Notes: generated by a model from the sequence alone, not told the origin. Counted from the first letter of the stretch, positions 8,292 to 15,067 are shown. The stretch: 15,067 nucleotides of DNA from Clostridiales bacterium (GCA_004552515.1 SFOF01000032.1:1-15067), one strand, 5' to 3'. Translations and numbers: made by a program.

Positions 8292-8320
8292 ATCATACCC
8301 CGATTTTATACGAATGTCAA
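8292..8320 (-). promoter_or_regulatory. Sigma-A promoter of the methionine operon
   Basis: On the minus strand: a perfect minus-35 TTGACA (8320-8315), a 17-base spacer and TATGAT (8297-8292). Transcription should start near 8285, giving a leader of roughly 330 bases before metY, the size expected for a T-box leader. Confidence 0.9.
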
Positions 8321-8328
8321 GAGGGGAA

Positions 8329-8425
8329 ACGCCATTTTTGTTCGTTAAAAAACACCGCGCGCTCAGAAGTCGGAAAAAACGTGTAAATCACGCCGAAACG
8401 CTGGAAAAGTGAACAAAAACGGCGT
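8329..8425. repeat. 15-base inverted repeat pair between divergent promoters
   Basis: GAACAAAAACGGCGT at 8411-8425 on the plus strand recurs as GAACAAAAATGGCGT on the minus strand (8343-8329), 14 of 15 identical and facing outward from a 67-base gap. The right copy fills most of the spacer of the plus promoter; the left copy lies just upstream of the minus-35 box of the met promoter. A short palindrome, CGTG-TAAAT-CACG (8380-8392), lies between. It may be an operator pair; no regulator is identified. Confidence 0.5.
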
Positions 8426-8430
8426 ATAAT
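8402..8430 (+). promoter_or_regulatory. Sigma-A promoter of the DUF1653-DUF2207 pair
   Basis: A perfect TATAAT (8425-8430) lies 17 bases after TGGAAA (8402-8407), a weak minus-35 with four of six consensus bases. The start would be near 8437, leaving a leader of about 26 bases with GGGGAGG before the ATG at 8463. Confidence 0.7.
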
Positions 8431-8462
8431 GTAAGTCAATCATTTGTCGGGGAGGACGCGGC

Positions 8463-8699
8463 ATGGCGGAGCGGGAAATTCTGGTCGGGCGGCGGTATCG
8501 CCATTTCAAAAACAGGCTCTATGAGGTGATCGCCATTGCGGCGCACTCGGAGACGGGCGAAAGGCTGGTCGTCTATCGCGCGCTGTACGGCGACGGCGGC
8601 GTATACGCGCGCCCCTACGATATGTTCGCCGGGCCGGTCGATCATGAAAAATATCCGTCGGTCGCGCAGACATGGCGGTTTGAACTGGTGGAGGATTGA
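8463..8699 (+). CDS. DUF1653 family small protein
   Basis: A 78-residue protein matching DUF1653, a small domain of unknown function common in bacteria. The family core is visible: GRRYRHFKNRLYEVIAIAAH (residues 9-28), then the ETGERLVVYRALYGDGGVYA stretch (about 30-49), the RPYDMF segment and a C-terminal WRFELVED. The domain fills the whole protein. No signal peptide or membrane segment is present, so it should be cytosolic. The start at 8463 has GGGGAGG at 8450-8456. It is the first gene after a sigma-A promoter and its stop lies four bases before the membrane protein gene, with the ribosome site of that gene inside its last codons. Function cannot be told from sequence. Confidence 0.9.
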   Translation: MAEREILVGRRYRHFKNRLYEVIAIAAHSETGERLVVYRALYGDGGVYARPYDMFAGPVDHEKYPSVAQTWRFELVED

Positions 8700-8703
8700 G
8701 GGG

Positions 8704-10257
8704 ATGACGATCAGGAGTGTGAAGGCGTGGGCGCTGGCGATGCTGCTCATGCTGCTGTGCGGGCTTTCGGCGCAGGCTGAGGAAGCCGTGGACTATGAAA
8801 TCAGCAATTACGCCATGTATGTCGATGTGCGCGCGGACGGCAGCGCCCGCATCCGCGAGGAAATTATATACACCTGCCCCCACAGCTACGAGGGCTACGC
8901 GTTCTTCATCGACGACAGCGGCGAGCCGGAGGACATTGAAGCCTGGGCGGACGGCGAACTGCTGGATGAGGGTGCGCGGACGCTGACGGCGGACGAAAAG
9001 GGCTGGCTCATCACGCTGAGCGCGCCGGGCGACAACGACTGGCGCACGTTCGCCTGCGCCTATACGCTGAAGGACTATGCCGTGCGCCATGACGACGCGG
9101 GCATGATCGACCGCGCGCTCATTTCGGCCAATCACGCCGTGCTCTATCAGAACGCCACTCTCATCGTGACGCTGCCCGAGGAAAACGGCGAGATTCTGGT
9201 CTATCCGCGCGATTATGCCGGCGATGTGCGCACGCAATATAACGTCATATCGTTCGGCCCGACCGATCTGGCGGCGGGCACGGGCGTTTCGGCGCAGCTG
9301 CTTTTTCCGTCAGAATGGCTGAAGGAGGCCGCGGCGACCGGCAGGCGCGTGCGCGAGAGCATCGTTTCCGAAAAGACGCGGATTCAGGAGGAAAAGACAA
9401 GGAGCGCCAACACGATCGCGCTGATCAAGCGCGTGCTGGGCGCGGCGTATCTGCTCATATTCGCGCTGCTGCTGGCGTGGGAAATCAAAAAGTATGGCGT
9501 CTCGGCAAAGAAGCTCCCCGCGCCCGACTGGACGCTGCTGGATCGCTATCCGGCGGCGATGGCCGGCTTCGTCGTGGGCGAGGCGGCCGACAGCGACGTC
9601 CTGGTCGGTTCTCTGGCCGATTTGGCGGTGCGGGGGAACGTGCGCATCGACGAGGACGAATCGGGCGCGCTGACCCTGACGCGCACGGGCAAAAACGCGC
9701 TCTCCGCGTCCGACAAGGCGGCGCTTACCTATGTTTTCGACGGGCAGGAGACGGTCAATCCCGCCTCGATCGCGCAGAAGAGCTACGATAAGGCGCGCCG
9801 CAAGGAGGATCAGCTCCGCGCTTATGGCGACGCTCTGGCGCGCGAGGTCGAGAAGGCGCATCTCAAGCGCCGCAATGAGAGAGAGCTGATCGGCATCAGC
9901 ACGGCCAGCCTGTTCTGCGGCCTGACGCTGACCATCGTGCTGCTCATGTGGGGCGGCATGATGATCTTCGAGGGCGCGATTGTGTCGGTCGGTATGTTCG
10001 TCATGATGAAGCAGTACAACCGCGTGCGCCATCTGACCGACGCGGGCGAGGCGCTCAAGGCGGCGGCGATCGGCCTGTGCGGAAAGACCGACGAAGCGCG
10101 CGCCGAACGCGATGCGCACAGGGCGGCCGCCGCGTCGCTGGGGGCGCTCGCAAACGACGCTGCGCCGGATGCGCGGCTGCTGGACAAGCTCGCTCAGATC
10201 CTGCGCGGCGCTCATGTCGGCAACGCGAGTATGCGCAAAAAGCGCGCGAAAAAGTAA
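8704..10257 (+). CDS. DUF2207 family membrane protein
   Basis: A 517-residue membrane protein with the layout of the DUF2207 family (predicted membrane proteins of unknown function). A signal peptide covers residues 1-25, ending AQA before EEAVDY. The extracellular domain (about 26-235) begins with YEISNYAMYVDVRADGSARI, the usual family opening, and ends in a charged helical stretch (about 205-235). Membrane helices lie at about 244-260 and as a close pair at about 395-435, with a cytoplasmic domain between (about 261-394) and a charged C-terminal tail ending RKKRAKK. The start at 8704 was chosen because the signal peptide begins there and GGAGG lies at 8690-8694; an upstream in-frame ATG would run through the preceding gene. 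A terminator follows. No enzyme motif is seen. Confidence 0.88.
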   Translation: MTIRSVKAWALAMLLMLLCGLSAQAEEAVDYEISNYAMYVDVRADGSARIREEIIYTCPHSYEGYAFFIDDSGEPEDIEAWADGELLDEGARTLTADEKGWLITLSAPGDNDWRTFACAYTLKDYAVRHDDAGMIDRALISANHAVLYQNATLIVTLPEENGEILVYPRDYAGDVRTQYNVISFGPTDLAAGTGVSAQLLFPSEWLKEAAATGRRVRESIVSEKTRIQEEKTRSANTIALIKRVLGAAYLLIFALLLAWEIKKYGVSAKKLPAPDWTLLDRYPAAMAGFVVGEAADSDVLVGSLADLAVRGNVRIDEDESGALTLTRTGKNALSASDKAALTYVFDGQETVNPASIAQKSYDKARRKEDQLRAYGDALAREVEKAHLKRRNERELIGISTASLFCGLTLTIVLLMWGGMMIFEGAIVSVGMFVMMKQYNRVRHLTDAGEALKAAAIGLCGKTDEARAERDAHRAAAASLGALANDAAPDARLLDKLAQILRGAHVGNASMRKKRAKK

Positions 10258-10267
10258 ATAAGCAGCG

Positions 10268-10312
10268 AAAGACCGCGCCGTTTTCTCCATGCGGGAGAGC
10301 GGCGCGGTCTTT
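10268..10312 (+). terminator. Intrinsic terminator after the DUF2207 gene
   Basis: A 13-bp perfect stem pairs AAAGACCGCGCCG (10268-10280) with CGGCGCGGTCTTT (10300-10312), with an inner TCTCC/GGAGA pairing in the loop. The T run is short (TTTGTCT), so termination may be partial. Confidence 0.75.
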
Positions 10313-10428
10313 GTCTGCAATGCGATATGGCGGGGAAGGCGGCTTGCGGGAGCCTTGCGGGCGCTCTTTTTTTTCGTAATTCGCCCCTTTGCGGCGCGCC
10401 TGAGCAGGGGAAAGCCGCTTCATACGCG

Positions 10429-10533
10429 TCAGCGCAGCTCGGGGAACTGACCCGCGATTGCGTCGGCCTCGGTGATCTCGCGGATGACGCGCGCGAAAGC
10501 GGAGACTTCAGCGTCTGTAGTGGCTCTATTGTA
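10429..10533 (-). pseudogene. Start-less coding remnant of about 34 codons
   Basis: The minus-strand frame ends SAFARVIREITEADAIAGQ then FPELR and a TGA at 10431-10429. From about codon 10 on, nearly every third base is G or C and the codons are those of neighbouring genes (GAG, GCC, GAC, ATC, CGC), so it looks truly coding. Yet it has no ATG, GTG or TTG and is closed upstream by TGA at 10536-10534. It may be the last piece of a deleted gene, or a chance pattern within a small RNA. The family is not recognised. Confidence 0.3.
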
Positions 10534-10556
10534 TCACCATACGCGCCGCGCGGCAA
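10528..10556 (-). promoter_or_regulatory. Possible sigma-A promoter facing the DUF2207 gene end
   Basis: On the minus strand TTGCCG (10556-10551), a 17-base spacer and TACAAT (10533-10528). The spacing is ideal and the minus-10 has five of six consensus bases. It would start a transcript near 10521 running toward the DUF2207 terminator, with no full gene ahead of it, so it either drives a small RNA or is left over from a lost gene. Confidence 0.35.
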
Positions 10557-10569
10557 GCGCATCTTTTAT

Positions 10570-10604
10570 AAAAAAGCAGCCGTCCCATCGCGCGATGAGA
10601 CGGC
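10570..10604 (-). terminator. Intrinsic terminator of the hslO operon
   Basis: On the minus strand GCCGTCTCATCG pairs with CGATGGGACGGC (one G-U pair) around a tight CG-rich loop and is followed by a run of six U (10575-10570). It lies just after the stop of the zinc-ribbon gene. Confidence 0.85.
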
Positions 10605-10616
10605 AGATTGACGGAT

Positions 10617-11813
10617 TCAGGAAACGCTGTAGGAGGCGGAGACGATCTCGCTGCTCACGCCGCCGACGATGGCGACGGCCTTGAGCGTGTAGGAGCCGGA
10701 ATAGAGCGTGATCGCGCCGCTGTAGAGCCGAGAAGCCTCGGTCGGGTCGCTGCCGTCCACGGTGAAATGGATGGCGGCGTTCTCGGCGGCGGAAATCGTG
10801 ACCTTGACCGTGCCGGTAAATTCGCCGCTTTCGGGCGACAGCACGGGCGGCTGAACCGCGGCAGGCGTATTGTCCTGCGCGGGCGCGACATAGCCGCTCT
10901 GATGCTCGGCGCGATAGGCGATCAGCGCGTTGTATGTGTCGGTTTTGCCCTCCTTGATGAGCAGCGCCATCAGATTGTCGTAGGGATCGTCCGCATCGGG
11001 ATAGTTTTCGATGAGGTACATATAGGTCTGCTCGGCGCGTTCATAGGCGCGGCAGTTCTCGAAATCGCCGGCGATCTTCAGCACAAAGTCGTAATCGTCC
11101 GATTTGAGCCGGAAGGCGTTGTAGTAGGACGCGGTGGCGTCGGTCGCGTTGCCCTGCTCGAGCTGCCAGTCGGCCAGGCAGATGTAATCGTCCGCGCCCG
11201 CGGATACGCCGTAATAGGCGCGCAGACGGCTGCCCATCGAGGTGTAGAACAAAAACGCGTACAGCGCGACGCACAGCAGCAGTATCGTGACGATGGAGAT
11301 GACCGCCGTGATTACGCGGCCCCGGTGCGAGGATTCCTCCTCGTCCTCTTCGTCGTCGTAGTCCTCGTCGTCCTCCTCGCCGTAGAAGGGATCCTCGGCT
11401 TTCCTGCGCGCCAGCTCGCGGCGCTCCTCCTCGGCCTCGCGCAGAGCGGTCTCGCGGCGGCGCTTCAGCTCCTCCTCCTCCTTTTCGTCGTCAAAGAGGA
11501 ACACGGGCGTGCGCTTGGGGGCGGGCGTGGTGTTCTCGTCGATGGAGACGGGGTGAGCGGCCTGAGCGGCGTTGTCGTAGATCGTGGGCATACGCCGGGG
11601 CTGATAGGGATTGTCGGAGAGCGGCCGCGCGGTCGAGACGGCTCTGGGCGCGGCTTCAGATCTGGGCGCTTCGGCGGCGGGCTGACCGGCGTCGGCCACG
11701 GGGGGCTGCTTAGTCTCGGCTTCCGATGCGGGCGCGGCTGTCAGCTTTGCGCCGCAATAGGAACAATATCTGGCGTTCGGGCTGTTTTCCTCACCACAGG
11801 CGCGGCATTTCAT
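10617..11813 (-). CDS. Zinc-ribbon membrane protein with TPR-like region and CHB_HEX_C-like C-terminal domain
   Basis: A 398-residue protein of unknown role with a clear modular layout. Residues 1-22 form a zinc ribbon with Cys3, Cys6, Cys17 and Cys20 (CRACG and CSYCG). A long Pro/Ala-rich disordered linker follows (about 24-105), then a charged helix (about 110-140) and a very acidic stretch (about 145-160). One membrane helix lies at about 167-190, so the zinc ribbon should be cytoplasmic and the rest outside. Residues about 207-300 look like TPR-type helices (LADWQLEQGNATDATASYYN, then FENCRAYERAEQTYMYLIEN). The tail (about 322-396) resembles the chitobiase/beta-hexosaminidase C-terminal domain, with TVDGSDPTEASRLYSG as its best mark. 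AGGAGGA at 11821-11827 sets the start. It is the last gene of the hslO operon. No catalytic motif is seen; a structural or scaffold role is only a guess. Confidence 0.85.
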   Translation of the reverse strand: MKCRACGEENSPNARYCSYCGAKLTAAPASEAETKQPPVADAGQPAAEAPRSEAAPRAVSTARPLSDNPYQPRRMPTIYDNAAQAAHPVSIDENTTPAPKRTPVFLFDDEKEEEELKRRRETALREAEEERRELARRKAEDPFYGEEDDEDYDDEEDEEESSHRGRVITAVISIVTILLLCVALYAFLFYTSMGSRLRAYYGVSAGADDYICLADWQLEQGNATDATASYYNAFRLKSDDYDFVLKIAGDFENCRAYERAEQTYMYLIENYPDADDPYDNLMALLIKEGKTDTYNALIAYRAEHQSGYVAPAQDNTPAAVQPPVLSPESGEFTGTVKVTISAAENAAIHFTVDGSDPTEASRLYSGAITLYSGSYTLKAVAIVGGVSSEIVSASYSVS

Positions 11814-11848
11814 GGTTCATTCCTCCTGGCGTTCGAGAAAGATGGCTG

Positions 11849-12673
11849 TTATTGCATTTTTCTCAGAGATTCGTAATAGGGATCGCCGCTGAACTCGCGC
11901 GTTTCGGTCACCTCGCCGCCCAGCGCCTCGATGGCGTTGACGATCTCGATGTAGTCGAGGTAGTTGAGATCGCTCAGCTCGAGCGCGCCTCTCAATGTCT
12001 CGATGGCGCGCTCGTCGCCCAGCTTGCCCAGATAGGAGGCGTACAGGGCGCGGCGATCAAAGCAGCGCTTGAACGCGTCAATCGTATAATTATAGATGCG
12101 ATCATCGCCCGGAAAGTTGCACAAAACGTCGAGAAAAGCCTCCTGAGCCGCCTTTGAGGCCCCGTCCATGCGCGCGATGATCGGCTCGATGGCCTCGCGC
12201 CCCAGGTTGGTCAGCAGCTCGCCGGCCACGTCGGTCAGCTCGTTCTGCGCGTCGGCCTGCTCGATAACGTCGAGGCACAGCTCGAGCGGCGCGTTTGAGC
12301 CGATTTCGATCAGCAGATTGAGCGCCGTCACGGTGAGCGCGCGGTTCTTCTGCTCGCGGGCCAGCGCCATTAGCGGCTCGACGGCCTGATCGCCCAGCTC
12401 GACGATGCGCTCCAGCAGCTGATCGGGGATGGAGACGTTCTGCGCGTTGTAGGCGCGCAGCATATCGACCAGCTCATGCGCGTCGGTATAGGCCGCGAAA
12501 TACTCGCCGGGCGTTTTGCCGTCCAGCCAGTCCGCGCTCGTGTTGAGCCACTTGAGATACAGCTCGGGAATCTGCTCCTCGAGTTCGTCCATGTTCTTGT
12601 ATTTCGAGCGGTTTTCGGCGATCCAGCCCTCGGCGTATTTGCCGAAGTGCGCGTCAAAATCAATCAGCTTCAT
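11849..12673 (-). CDS. HEAT-repeat-like helical protein
   Basis: A 274-residue soluble helical protein of unknown function. The N-terminal part (MKLIDFDAHFGKYAEGW, then IPELYLKWLN at about residues 34-43) is not assigned. From about residue 75 to 220 there are HEAT-like units with the pattern of two helices and repeated aspartate or glycine turns: ELGDQAVEPLMALA, NLGREAIEPIIARM, and KLGDERAIETLRGAL. The start at 12673 is preferred over the ATG at 12682, because AAGGAAGG (12690-12683) touches the latter but is nine bases from the former. It overlaps the end of the TPR gene by 14 bases, so translation is likely coupled. The zinc-ribbon gene begins 35 bases after its stop. No signal peptide, membrane segment or catalytic motif is visible; it probably binds a protein partner, which is inference from the fold. 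Confidence 0.82.
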   Translation of the reverse strand: MKLIDFDAHFGKYAEGWIAENRSKYKNMDELEEQIPELYLKWLNTSADWLDGKTPGEYFAAYTDAHELVDMLRAYNAQNVSIPDQLLERIVELGDQAVEPLMALAREQKNRALTVTALNLLIEIGSNAPLELCLDVIEQADAQNELTDVAGELLTNLGREAIEPIIARMDGASKAAQEAFLDVLCNFPGDDRIYNYTIDAFKRCFDRRALYASYLGKLGDERAIETLRGALELSDLNYLDYIEIVNAIEALGGEVTETREFSGDPYYESLRKMQ

Positions 12674-14279
12674 GTATGTCATCCTTCCTTGTCAGTTTTT
12701 CCAGGCAAGACACGTAATATGCGATTGCGCGGTCGGACAGGCCGAGCCTGCGCCGGACGAGCGGCGTGGGATCGGGCAGCTCCAGCGCGCGCGCCGCGTC
12801 GATCAGCACGGCCGCGCCCAGCCCGATCAGCGCCGTTTCGTGGCGCGGCATACGGGAAGCGCCGTCCGACCAGAGCCGGATGAGCTGCGGTACAAGCCGG
12901 TCGTCGATGTCTCCGGCCAGCGGCACAAGCCGGCGCAGCGCGCGCTGAACGTAGGTGTCCAGCGGCACCTCGGCGCGGGGAACGGCTGCGTCCGTGTTCA
13001 GCGCGGCGCGGCTTACGAGCAGATAGGGACGCGGCGCAGAGAGCTTCCGAAGCGCGTCCAGAGCGTGCAGCTTGAGCGCATAGGGAACGGACGGCTCGAT
13101 CAGCGCCGTGCGCAGCAGCCGAATCGCGGCTTCATCGCCGCGTTTTATCAGCGCTTCAATCGCCGCGTGCGCGCATTGATCGCCGCTCAGCAGCGCCCAA
13201 CGCAGGCAAACGTCGTCGGATGAGCCGGTCATGACGCGCTTTCGAGCCTCTTCAGCCAGCTCCGGCGCGAGGGAAGCGGTCAGCGGAATGGGGCGGGAGG
13301 GCGCGGCGCCTTCCGTCAGCGCGTCGATATAGAGCGCGGCCAGCTCGTCGTTTGGATTGACGGCAAGAAGCGCGCGCCAGTCGTCGAGCGCGTCCTCGGT
13401 CTTGCCGGCGTTGTAGGAGAGCGCGGCGCGGGCGAGCCACAGCCGCCGGTCGTAGGGAGAATCGGTCAGCGCGGATTTGAGCAGCGGCTCGATAGAACCG
13501 GCGCTTAAGGGCAGCAGCGCGTCGAGCAGCTGGCGCTTTTCATAGGGATCCAGCGTGCGCTTTTGCAATTCCCCGGCCAGCTCGAGCGCGCGCGATGGAT
13601 CGCAGACGGACAGCGCCTTGAGCGCGTACAGGCAGTCGGCGGTTTGCAGGCCGCGGCGGCGCAGAAGCGTGTTGACCTCGGTGAGCGCGCGCGCGGTTTC
13701 TCCGGCCTCGCTCAACGCGAAGGCATAGAGCGCCTGCGTGGCGGGCACGTCGCTGATAAAGAGGCTCTTTTCGATGAGCGGCAGCGCGCTTTTTGGCTGA
13801 TCGGCGTTGATCAGCGCGGCGGCGCGGCCGTTCAGGCGATGGCAGCGCAGAAGGCGGCGTTCGGCGGGTTCGGTCATGTGCTCGGCGTATTGCAGCGCGC
13901 TGATGAGCTGCGAGGCCTCCTCGTGATAGTCGCCCTCGGGCGCGGCGTCGATATAGCGCAGCGCGGCGGTCTGAGCGCCCTCGGTGTTGCCCATGGCGTA
14001 CAGGTTGCAGGCCAATCCGAACCAGACCGCGGGATCGGCGTTCGGCCTGGAAAGCAAATCGGTCAGCACGCGGTTTGATTCCAGCGGACTGCCCATTTCG
14101 CTATACACCTCGGCTAGCTCCATCAGGCGCGCGGTCTGATCAGGCTCGGCCTGCACGGCGCGCAGCAGCAGAGACACGGCCTCGCGGTAGTGTCCGCCCT
14201 GCCGCTTTTTCAGCGCCCGCCGCGCGAAGAACTCGGCGTTCTGATCGAAGGGCATGACGTTGGACGAAGGATTGCGCAT
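12660..14279 (-). CDS. TPR-repeat protein
   Basis: A 539-residue soluble helical protein. The first 300 residues or so are TPR-like: RRALKKRQGGHYREAVSLLL (about 20-39), the AVQAEPDQTARLMELAEVYS unit (about 41-60), NPNDELAALYIDAL, and DPAVWFGLACNLYAMGNTEG (about 82-101). The C-terminal part (about 320-520) keeps a helical-repeat look without a clear family. No signal peptide or membrane helix is seen, so it should act in the cytoplasm, most likely through protein contacts. AGGAGG at 14286-14291 fits the start at 14279; a second Met nine residues in lacks such a site. It starts 30 bases after the hslO stop and its end overlaps the HEAT gene. I do not recognise a named family. The context suggests a link with a redox chaperone, but Clostridia often keep unrelated genes in such operons. 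Confidence 0.82.
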   Translation of the reverse strand: MRNPSSNVMPFDQNAEFFARRALKKRQGGHYREAVSLLLRAVQAEPDQTARLMELAEVYSEMGSPLESNRVLTDLLSRPNADPAVWFGLACNLYAMGNTEGAQTAALRYIDAAPEGDYHEEASQLISALQYAEHMTEPAERRLLRCHRLNGRAAALINADQPKSALPLIEKSLFISDVPATQALYAFALSEAGETARALTEVNTLLRRRGLQTADCLYALKALSVCDPSRALELAGELQKRTLDPYEKRQLLDALLPLSAGSIEPLLKSALTDSPYDRRLWLARAALSYNAGKTEDALDDWRALLAVNPNDELAALYIDALTEGAAPSRPIPLTASLAPELAEEARKRVMTGSSDDVCLRWALLSGDQCAHAAIEALIKRGDEAAIRLLRTALIEPSVPYALKLHALDALRKLSAPRPYLLVSRAALNTDAAVPRAEVPLDTYVQRALRRLVPLAGDIDDRLVPQLIRLWSDGASRMPRHETALIGLGAAVLIDAARALELPDPTPLVRRRLGLSDRAIAYYVSCLEKLTRKDDIHEAD

Positions 14280-14309
14280 GAAAACCTCCTCATGAAAGGG
14301 GCGTGCGGA

Positions 14310-15067
14310 TTACTTTTTGCGGGCCTGCTCGAGCAGCGCGCGCAGCTGATCCTCGGTGAAGCGATAGGAGCAGTTGCAGAAGTGACAGTTCAGCTCCGCG
14401 CCGTGATCCTCGTTGATGAGCGAGGTCAGCTCCTCCGCGCCCAGCGAGATCAGGCCACGTTCAAAGCGCTCGCGGCTGCAATCGCAGCGGTAGGCCGGAT
14501 GCAGCGTGTCGATGATCTCCGGCTCGAGATGATTAAGCAGCTGCTGAAGCGTGCCGTTCAGGCCGTATTCGGCGAAGGTCTTGCTGATGTTCATGAACAT
14601 GGGCGCGCTCATTTCGATCGACTTGAGCGCGACCTCGGAGCAGTCGGGCATGACCTGTATGATCAGTCCGCCTGCCGCGACGACCTCCCTGCCGGTCAGC
14701 ACGCCCAGCGACACCAGCGAGGGGGTCTGCTCGGACGCGGTGAAATACATCGCCAGATCCTCGCCGATCTCGCCGGAGCGCAGATTGACGCGCCCTACAT
14801 ACGGCTCGCGCAGCCCCAGATCCTTGATGACGGTCAGCTGGCCGTTTTTGCCGACCGCGCCGCCCACGTCCAGCTTGCCGTCGGGGCGCAGCGGCGGCTC
14901 GATGTCGGGATTATCGACATAGCCCTTGACGCTGCCGTCGGCTCTGGCCACGGCCAGCACGGTGCCCAGCGGGCCGCCGCCCTTGACATAGGCGGTCAGG
15001 CTGTCGCGGTCGTCCTTGAGCATGGCGCCCATCATGGACGCGCCGGTCAGCAGGCGGCCCAGCGCGG
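14310..15067 (-). CDS. hslO: Hsp33 redox-regulated chaperone, missing the N-terminus at the window edge
   Basis: The last 251 residues of Hsp33, a cytosolic holdase that is off when its zinc centre is reduced and turns on when oxidised and unfolded. About 40 N-terminal residues lie beyond the right edge, judging from the usual length of about 290. The frame is open to the edge, reading ALGRLLTGASMMGAMLK, a typical family stretch, so the internal ATG at 15035 is not the true start. Further marks are LKDDRDSLTAYVKGGGPLG and GQLTVIKDLGLREPYVG. The zinc site is complete: CDC, a 30-residue spacing, then CHFC, in the CxC and CxxC pattern. One more cysteine lies two residues after the last ligand. 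It is the first visible gene of a four-gene operon; its promoter is outside the window. Confidence 0.95.
   Translation of the reverse strand, partial: ALGRLLTGASMMGAMLKDDRDSLTAYVKGGGPLGTVLAVARADGSVKGYVDNPDIEPPLRPDGKLDVGGAVGKNGQLTVIKDLGLREPYVGRVNLRSGEIGEDLAMYFTASEQTPSLVSLGVLTGREVVAAGGLIIQVMPDCSEVALKSIEMSAPMFMNISKTFAEYGLNGTLQQLLNHLEPEIIDTLHPAYRCDCSRERFERGLISLGAEELTSLINEDHGAELNCHFCNCSYRFTEDQLRALLEQARKK

Larger units (their letters stand above)
10313..10569. other. Gene-poor stretch between two terminators
   Basis: About 250 bases without a full gene. It holds a run of eight T at 10367-10374, a short inverted pair GCGGCTT (10339-10345) and AAGCCGC (10412-10418) that could bound a folded element of about 80 bases, a minus-strand promoter-like site and a start-less coding remnant. 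No tRNA, 6S or SRP RNA pattern was recognised. Confidence 0.4.

Noticed and set aside
10608..11876. A 422-codon plus-strand frame opposite the zinc-ribbon gene
   Set aside because: Gly/Val/Arg-rich composition with no motif; the minus strand has a ribosome site, zinc ribbon, membrane helix and terminator.

Overview
The window looks like a metagenomic contig made of two unequal parts. Positions 1 to about 1114 are Bacteroidales-like. They hold a partial purC on the minus strand, a divergently read GNAT-like hypothetical gene, and between them two Bacteroidetes-type TAACTTTG minus-7 promoter boxes. From about 1115 to the end the DNA is clearly more GC-rich, uses GCG/GGC/CGC-type codons, and carries Shine-Dalgarno sites, sigma-A promoters and a T-box leader. 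This fits a GC-rich Bacillota of the Clostridia type, probably from the gut. The two parts meet inside one open reading frame, and each partner gene is cut at the join. An assembly chimera is the simplest explanation.

Layout after the join. (1) A plus-strand cluster runs from the join to 5651: a GH36 glycosidase that has lost its start, a GH2 beta-mannosidase, a Nudix hydrolase and a MazG-type nucleotide pyrophosphohydrolase, closed by a terminator that can serve both strands. The two glycosidases fit breakdown of galactose-substituted manno-oligosaccharides. The last two genes look like nucleotide-pool housecleaning. (2) A minus-strand methionine operon (8320 down to 5730) has a sigma-A promoter, a T-box leader with an AUG specifier, metY (O-acetylhomoserine sulfhydrylase) and metA. 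MetA carries Glu111, the residue linked to acetyl-CoA use, so the two enzymes form a matched direct-sulfhydrylation route to homocysteine, switched on when tRNA-Met is uncharged. (3) Read divergently is a DUF1653 gene followed by a DUF2207 membrane protein. A 15-base inverted repeat sits in the promoter gap. (4) A minus-strand operon enters from the right edge: hslO (Hsp33, partial), a TPR protein, a HEAT-repeat protein overlapping it, and a zinc-ribbon/membrane/TPR protein with a CHB_HEX_C-like tail, ending at a terminator. About 250 bases between blocks 3 and 4 hold a promoter-like site and a short start-less coding remnant.

I do not see a defence system, CRISPR array, integrase, transposase, tRNA or rRNA. 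The best leads for something undescribed are the three uncharacterised genes co-transcribed with hslO, and the repeat between the divergent promoters. The most important caution is the chimeric join near 1115.
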